Source: Paractinoplanes tereljensis (lineage in GTDB: Bacteria > Actinomycetota > Actinomycetes > Mycobacteriales > Micromonosporaceae). From it: a stretch of 64,000 bases of DNA. Of this stretch, positions 61,555 to 64,000 are shown piece after piece. The position numbers and the translations under genes are program-made. Position 1 is the stretch's first letter, and every line of letters begins with the position of its first letter. The notes beneath the pieces are model-generated. The model did no database searches and had not been told where the DNA came from. It saw nothing but the letters and a program-made list of their open reading frames with translations. The DNA lies in contig NZ_BOMY01000044.1 of the NCBI RefSeq assembly GCF_016862435.1, positions 1 to 64,000 of the forward strand, read 5' to 3'.

Positions 61555-63174
61555 TCAGTGCACCGGCGCGTCGGCGGCGAGCCAGCCGCGCAGCAGCACT
61601 GCCATCTCCTCAGGCTGATCTTTGACCATCTGCTCGATCTCGCGCACGCGTTCATCTCGAGCTTCCCCGTCCGCGTAGCTTTCCGGGGCCGCTTCCAGCA
61701 TCTGGGCCGGAATCGCACTGTTCAGTTCCGCCAGCCGTTGCTGCTCGAGCGCGGCCTGCATGTCCTCCAGATGCTTCCGCTCCTCCGGGGTCAGTGCCTT
61801 GCGCTTCTTGGAGCGGCGGCTCGCCCGCCAGGCCAGGAAGAGCAGCGCCAGGACGACCGCGGCGAGCGCGCCGGTCTTGATCAGCGTCATCTGCTTGGCG
61901 GTCTGGTCGGCCACCGCGGCGCTGTTCAGGGCCTGCTGGGCCGCCTGGGCGGCGCTGGTGGAGAACGGCATGGCGCTGACCGCGATGGTGTCGCCGCGGG
62001 TCGCGTCGATGCCGGCCGCCGCGCTGACCAGCTGCTGCACCTGGGCCGGGTCGACGGTGCCGGCCGTGGTGCTGTCCAGCAGGACGGCCACGTTCAGCTT
62101 CTTGATGCTGCCGGGAGCGCTCTTACGGGCCTCGGTGGTCTCGTTGATCGCGTTCTGCTTGGCGGAATTGCTGTTCTCGTACTGACCGGTTCCGGTGGTG
62201 CCGGTGGTGCAGCCGGGGCCGGAGATGTTGTCCGGGCCGAGGACGCCGCCCGCGCAGTTGCCGGCGTTGTTGTACGCCTCGCGGCTGTTGGTCTCGGAGA
62301 GGGCCGGCAGCGACGGGTCGGAGTTGTAGGTCTTGCTGTTCGTCGTCGTCTGGTCGAAGTCCAGCTCGGCGGTGGTGGTGACGACCGCGTGCCCGGCACC
62401 GACCACGCTGTCCAGCATGTTCTGCAGCGAGTTGTTCATCCGGTTCTGGAAGGCGACGGTCTGCGACTCGCTGCCGCTGTCCCCGCCGGTGCCGACCGCC
62501 GCGCCGCCACCGGTCGACAGGATCTTGCCGTCCGCGCCGGCCACGGTGATCTCGGTCGGATCGAGGCCCTCGACGCTGGAGGCGACCAGGTGCACGATGG
62601 ACTGCACCTGCTGGCTGGTCAGCGGAGAAGTCGAGCTCGAGGCGACCAGGACCGAGGCGGTCGGCTGGTCCTGGTCGTCGGCGAAGACGTCCTTCTGCGG
62701 GATGACGAGGTGCACCGTGGCCGCCTCGACACCGTCAATCGACTTGATCGTGTTGGAGAGCTCGCCCTCGAGCGCCCGCTGGTAGTTCGTGTGCTGCATG
62801 AAGTCGCTGGTGGTGATGCCCTGCTTGTCGAGCAGGGAGTAACCGGTTCCGGCATCGCCGGGCAGGCCCTCGCCGCTCAGCGACAGCCGCAGGGTGTTCA
62901 CCTGGTCCTGCGGCACGAGCACCGTCTGGCCGTCGTTCGCCAGTTCGTACTTCGTGCCGGCCTTCTGCAGCGACTCGACGATCGCGCTGGCGTCCTTGGT
63001 CGACAGGTTGTTGAACAGAATGGAGTACGTCGGTTTCGACGCCCAGGTGGCGAAGAAGTAGGCGCCGACGACAAGAGCGATCACCGCCGCGAGGGTGACG
63101 GCCTTCTGGCCCGGCGTGAAAGACCGGAAGGTGTCCGTGACGCGGCGGACCGGAGCGGGAAGGCGGTCGGTCAT
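61555..63174 (-). CDS. fliF: Flagellar MS-ring protein FliF
   Basis: A 539-residue ring protein with two membrane helices (about 21-44, VTLAAVIALVVGAYFFATWA; about 435-455, TGALAAVVLALLFLAWRA). Between them are the ring-building domains (TYSILFNNLSTKDASAIVESLQKAGTKYELANDGQTVLVPQDQVNTLRLSL) and the beta-collar. The C-terminal tail (about 500-539, EIEQMVKDQPEEMAVLLRGWLAAD) is the FliG-binding helix. It is preceded by fliE with one base between. Confidence 0.96.
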   Translation of the reverse strand: MTDRLPAPVRRVTDTFRSFTPGQKAVTLAAVIALVVGAYFFATWASKPTYSILFNNLSTKDASAIVESLQKAGTKYELANDGQTVLVPQDQVNTLRLSLSGEGLPGDAGTGYSLLDKQGITTSDFMQHTNYQRALEGELSNTIKSIDGVEAATVHLVIPQKDVFADDQDQPTASVLVASSSTSPLTSQQVQSIVHLVASSVEGLDPTEITVAGADGKILSTGGGAAVGTGGDSGSESQTVAFQNRMNNSLQNMLDSVVGAGHAVVTTTAELDFDQTTTNSKTYNSDPSLPALSETNSREAYNNAGNCAGGVLGPDNISGPGCTTGTTGTGQYENSNSAKQNAINETTEARKSAPGSIKKLNVAVLLDSTTAGTVDPAQVQQLVSAAAGIDATRGDTIAVSAMPFSTSAAQAAQQALNSAAVADQTAKQMTLIKTGALAAVVLALLFLAWRASRRSKKRKALTPEERKHLEDMQAALEQQRLAELNSAIPAQMLEAAPESYADGEARDERVREIEQMVKDQPEEMAVLLRGWLAADAPVH

Positions 63175-63175
63175 G

Positions 63176-63523
63176 TCAGGCCTGCATCCTCATGATCTCT
63201 TGGAACGCTTCCACGGCCTTGTTGCGGACGGCCAGCGTGAGCTGGAGACCGAGCTGGGCCTCGGTGGCAGCCATGGTGTACTGCGCCGGGTCCTGCAGGG
63301 TTCCGTCGGCGACCTGGACCGCCAGGTCACTGGCCTTCGACTGCGAGGCTTGCACGCTCTCCAGACCCTTTGACAGCATGCTGGTGAAGCTCTCGCTGGG
63401 ACCGTTGACCGCCTCGGCGGCGTTCGTCGCCGGGGTGGATCCGGCCAGACCGGCGACGCTGGACACCGAGTCCAGGCCGCCTACCGCGGAAAATCCGCTG
63501 ATGGCACTGATCGGCGAGATCAT
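63176..63523 (-). CDS. fliE: Flagellar hook-basal body protein FliE
   Basis: A 115-residue rod-adaptor protein that joins the MS ring to the rod. The C-terminal region SDLAVQVADGTLQDPAQYTMAATEAQLGLQLTLAVRNKAVEAFQEIMRMQ is the FliE family signature; the N-terminus is Ser/Ala/Gly-rich. It follows flgC after five bases and precedes fliF by one base, the standard order. Confidence 0.94.
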   Translation of the reverse strand: MISPISAISGFSAVGGLDSVSSVAGLAGSTPATNAAEAVNGPSESFTSMLSKGLESVQASQSKASDLAVQVADGTLQDPAQYTMAATEAQLGLQLTLAVRNKAVEAFQEIMRMQA

Positions 63524-63528
63524 CTAGC

Positions 63529-63921
63529 TCACTTCCCCAGGTTGATCGCGGCGGCGTAGGAGTCCTTGGCGCGGTCGACGACCGCGAGGTTTGCCTGGTA
63601 GGCGCGCTGGGCCATCATCATCTGGGCCATCTGGCTGCCCAGGTCGATGTCCGGTTTGCGGACGTAACCCTCGGTGTCGGCCAGCGGGTTGTCCGGCTCG
63701 TAGGTGAGTACGCCCTGGGCGCTGCTCATGGCCACGCCGCCGACCTGGGCACCGTTGCCGTCCGCCGCTTCCTGGGCGACGACGTACCGGGCCTGGAAAG
63801 CCTTCTCGGACGTACGGCTGGTGTTGTCCATGTTGGCGATGTTGTCGGACACCGCGTCCAGCCACTTGCGGTAGACGGTCACGCCGGAGCCGGCGACGCC
63901 GATGGCGTTGAAGGTGCTCAT
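63529..63921 (-). CDS. flgC: Flagellar rod protein FlgC
   Basis: A 130-residue proximal rod protein. The N-terminus NAIGVAGSGVTVYRKWLDAVSDNIANMDNTSRTSEKAFQAR and the C-terminus YVRKPDIDLGSQMAQMMMAQRAYQANLAVVDRAKDSYAAAINLGK are family-typical, with the central beta part shortened. It is three bases after flgB. Confidence 0.95.
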   Translation of the reverse strand: MSTFNAIGVAGSGVTVYRKWLDAVSDNIANMDNTSRTSEKAFQARYVVAQEAADGNGAQVGGVAMSSAQGVLTYEPDNPLADTEGYVRKPDIDLGSQMAQMMMAQRAYQANLAVVDRAKDSYAAAINLGK

Positions 63922-63924
63922 TTA

Positions 63925-64000
63925 TCAGGCCCCCTTGATCGCGTCGCGCAGCATCGAGTACTTGGTATCCATGGCCCGCAGCGTCAGCTGGTAGCGCATC
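63925..64000 (-). CDS. flgB: Flagellar rod protein FlgB (C-terminal end, cut by window)
   Basis: Only the last 24 codons are present, ending with TGA at 63925-63927. The encoded MRYQLTLRAMDTKYSMLRDAI matches the C-terminal helix of FlgB (R/K-Y-x-x-x-x-x-x-L-x-x-K/R-Y/F-x-x-L-R-x-A-I). Its position just before flgC confirms it. The start, the promoter and any upstream genes of this operon lie outside the window. Confidence 0.85.
   Translation of the reverse strand, partial: MRYQLTLRAMDTKYSMLRDAIKGA

Noticed and set aside
1..64000. tRNA, rRNA, CRISPR arrays, insertion sequences, phage genes
   Set aside because: None seen by reading; no transposase or integrase motifs, no regularly spaced repeats, no cloverleaf-like segment noticed. 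A tRNA scan would settle the RNA part.

Overview
The window looks like chromosome of a motile-spore actinomycete of the family Micromonosporaceae, most likely an Actinoplanes-type organism. The DNA is very GC-rich, GTG and TTG starts are common, and actinobacterial families are present: an HbhA-like protein, a DUF2516 protein, an ECF41 sigma factor and a mycothiol-type isomerase fold. A complete-looking chemotaxis block sits beside a flagellar basal-body and export block, which in a sporangium-forming actinomycete would serve swimming zoospores.

Bases 1-32,500 are ordinary metabolic and housekeeping DNA. Phosphate uptake appears twice: a high-affinity pstSCAB operon (1177-5249) behind a clear PHO box, and a low-affinity pit plus DUF47 pair (10867-12498), also next to PHO-box repeats. 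Carbohydrate use is represented by a LacI regulator with a GH13 alpha-glucosidase (7175-9878) and a GH1 beta-glucosidase with its LacI regulator and a perfect TTAACCGGTTAA operator (27580-30076). A HigBA toxin-antitoxin pair (10156-10853) lies beside what looks like a decayed antitoxin gene, and a fragment of a drug-efflux type MFS gene remains near 724-900. Other parts are a DinG-type helicase, a nitrobindin/PabC/Fur/YgfZ block, a BKACE and asparaginase II pair, an XRE-HbhA-DUF2516 block, murB and a secreted CAP-domain protein.

Bases 32,900-64,000 form one motility region. On the + strand come an orphan OmpR-type response regulator, cheA, cheW, an unknown gene, cheB, cheR, cheY, cheX, cheY and a cheC-like gene; then flgD-flgE; then flbD-motA-motB-fliL; then fliM-fliN-fliO-fliP-fliR-flhB-flhA-flhF and a small membrane protein. 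On the - strand, converging on a strong shared hairpin at 54801-54848, come flgB (cut by the window end)-flgC-fliE-fliF-fliG-fliH-fliI-fliJ, an NlpC/P60 plus lytic-transglycosylase fusion, and fliK.

Five sites of the form CTCA-N16/17-G(C/T)CGA(A/T) (one has CTAA) start the sub-operons of the motility region. They look like promoters for a FliA-type sigma factor that is not encoded in the window. In front of flgD and fliM the start codon lies where transcription should begin, so those mRNAs are probably leaderless. Direct repeats resembling the TcrA box of Actinoplanes missouriensis (as I recall it) flank two of these promoters and the CAP gene start.

The most unusual points are a CheA with a tandem MshEN-like (c-di-GMP-binding type) motif in its linker and two CheW-like domains, an unrecognised 290-residue protein locked between cheW and cheB, an FlhF whose GTPase motifs are gone, the absence of fliQ between fliP and fliR, and a peptidoglycan hydrolase carrying two catalytic domains inside the basal-body operon. 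No tRNA, rRNA, insertion sequence or CRISPR array was seen.
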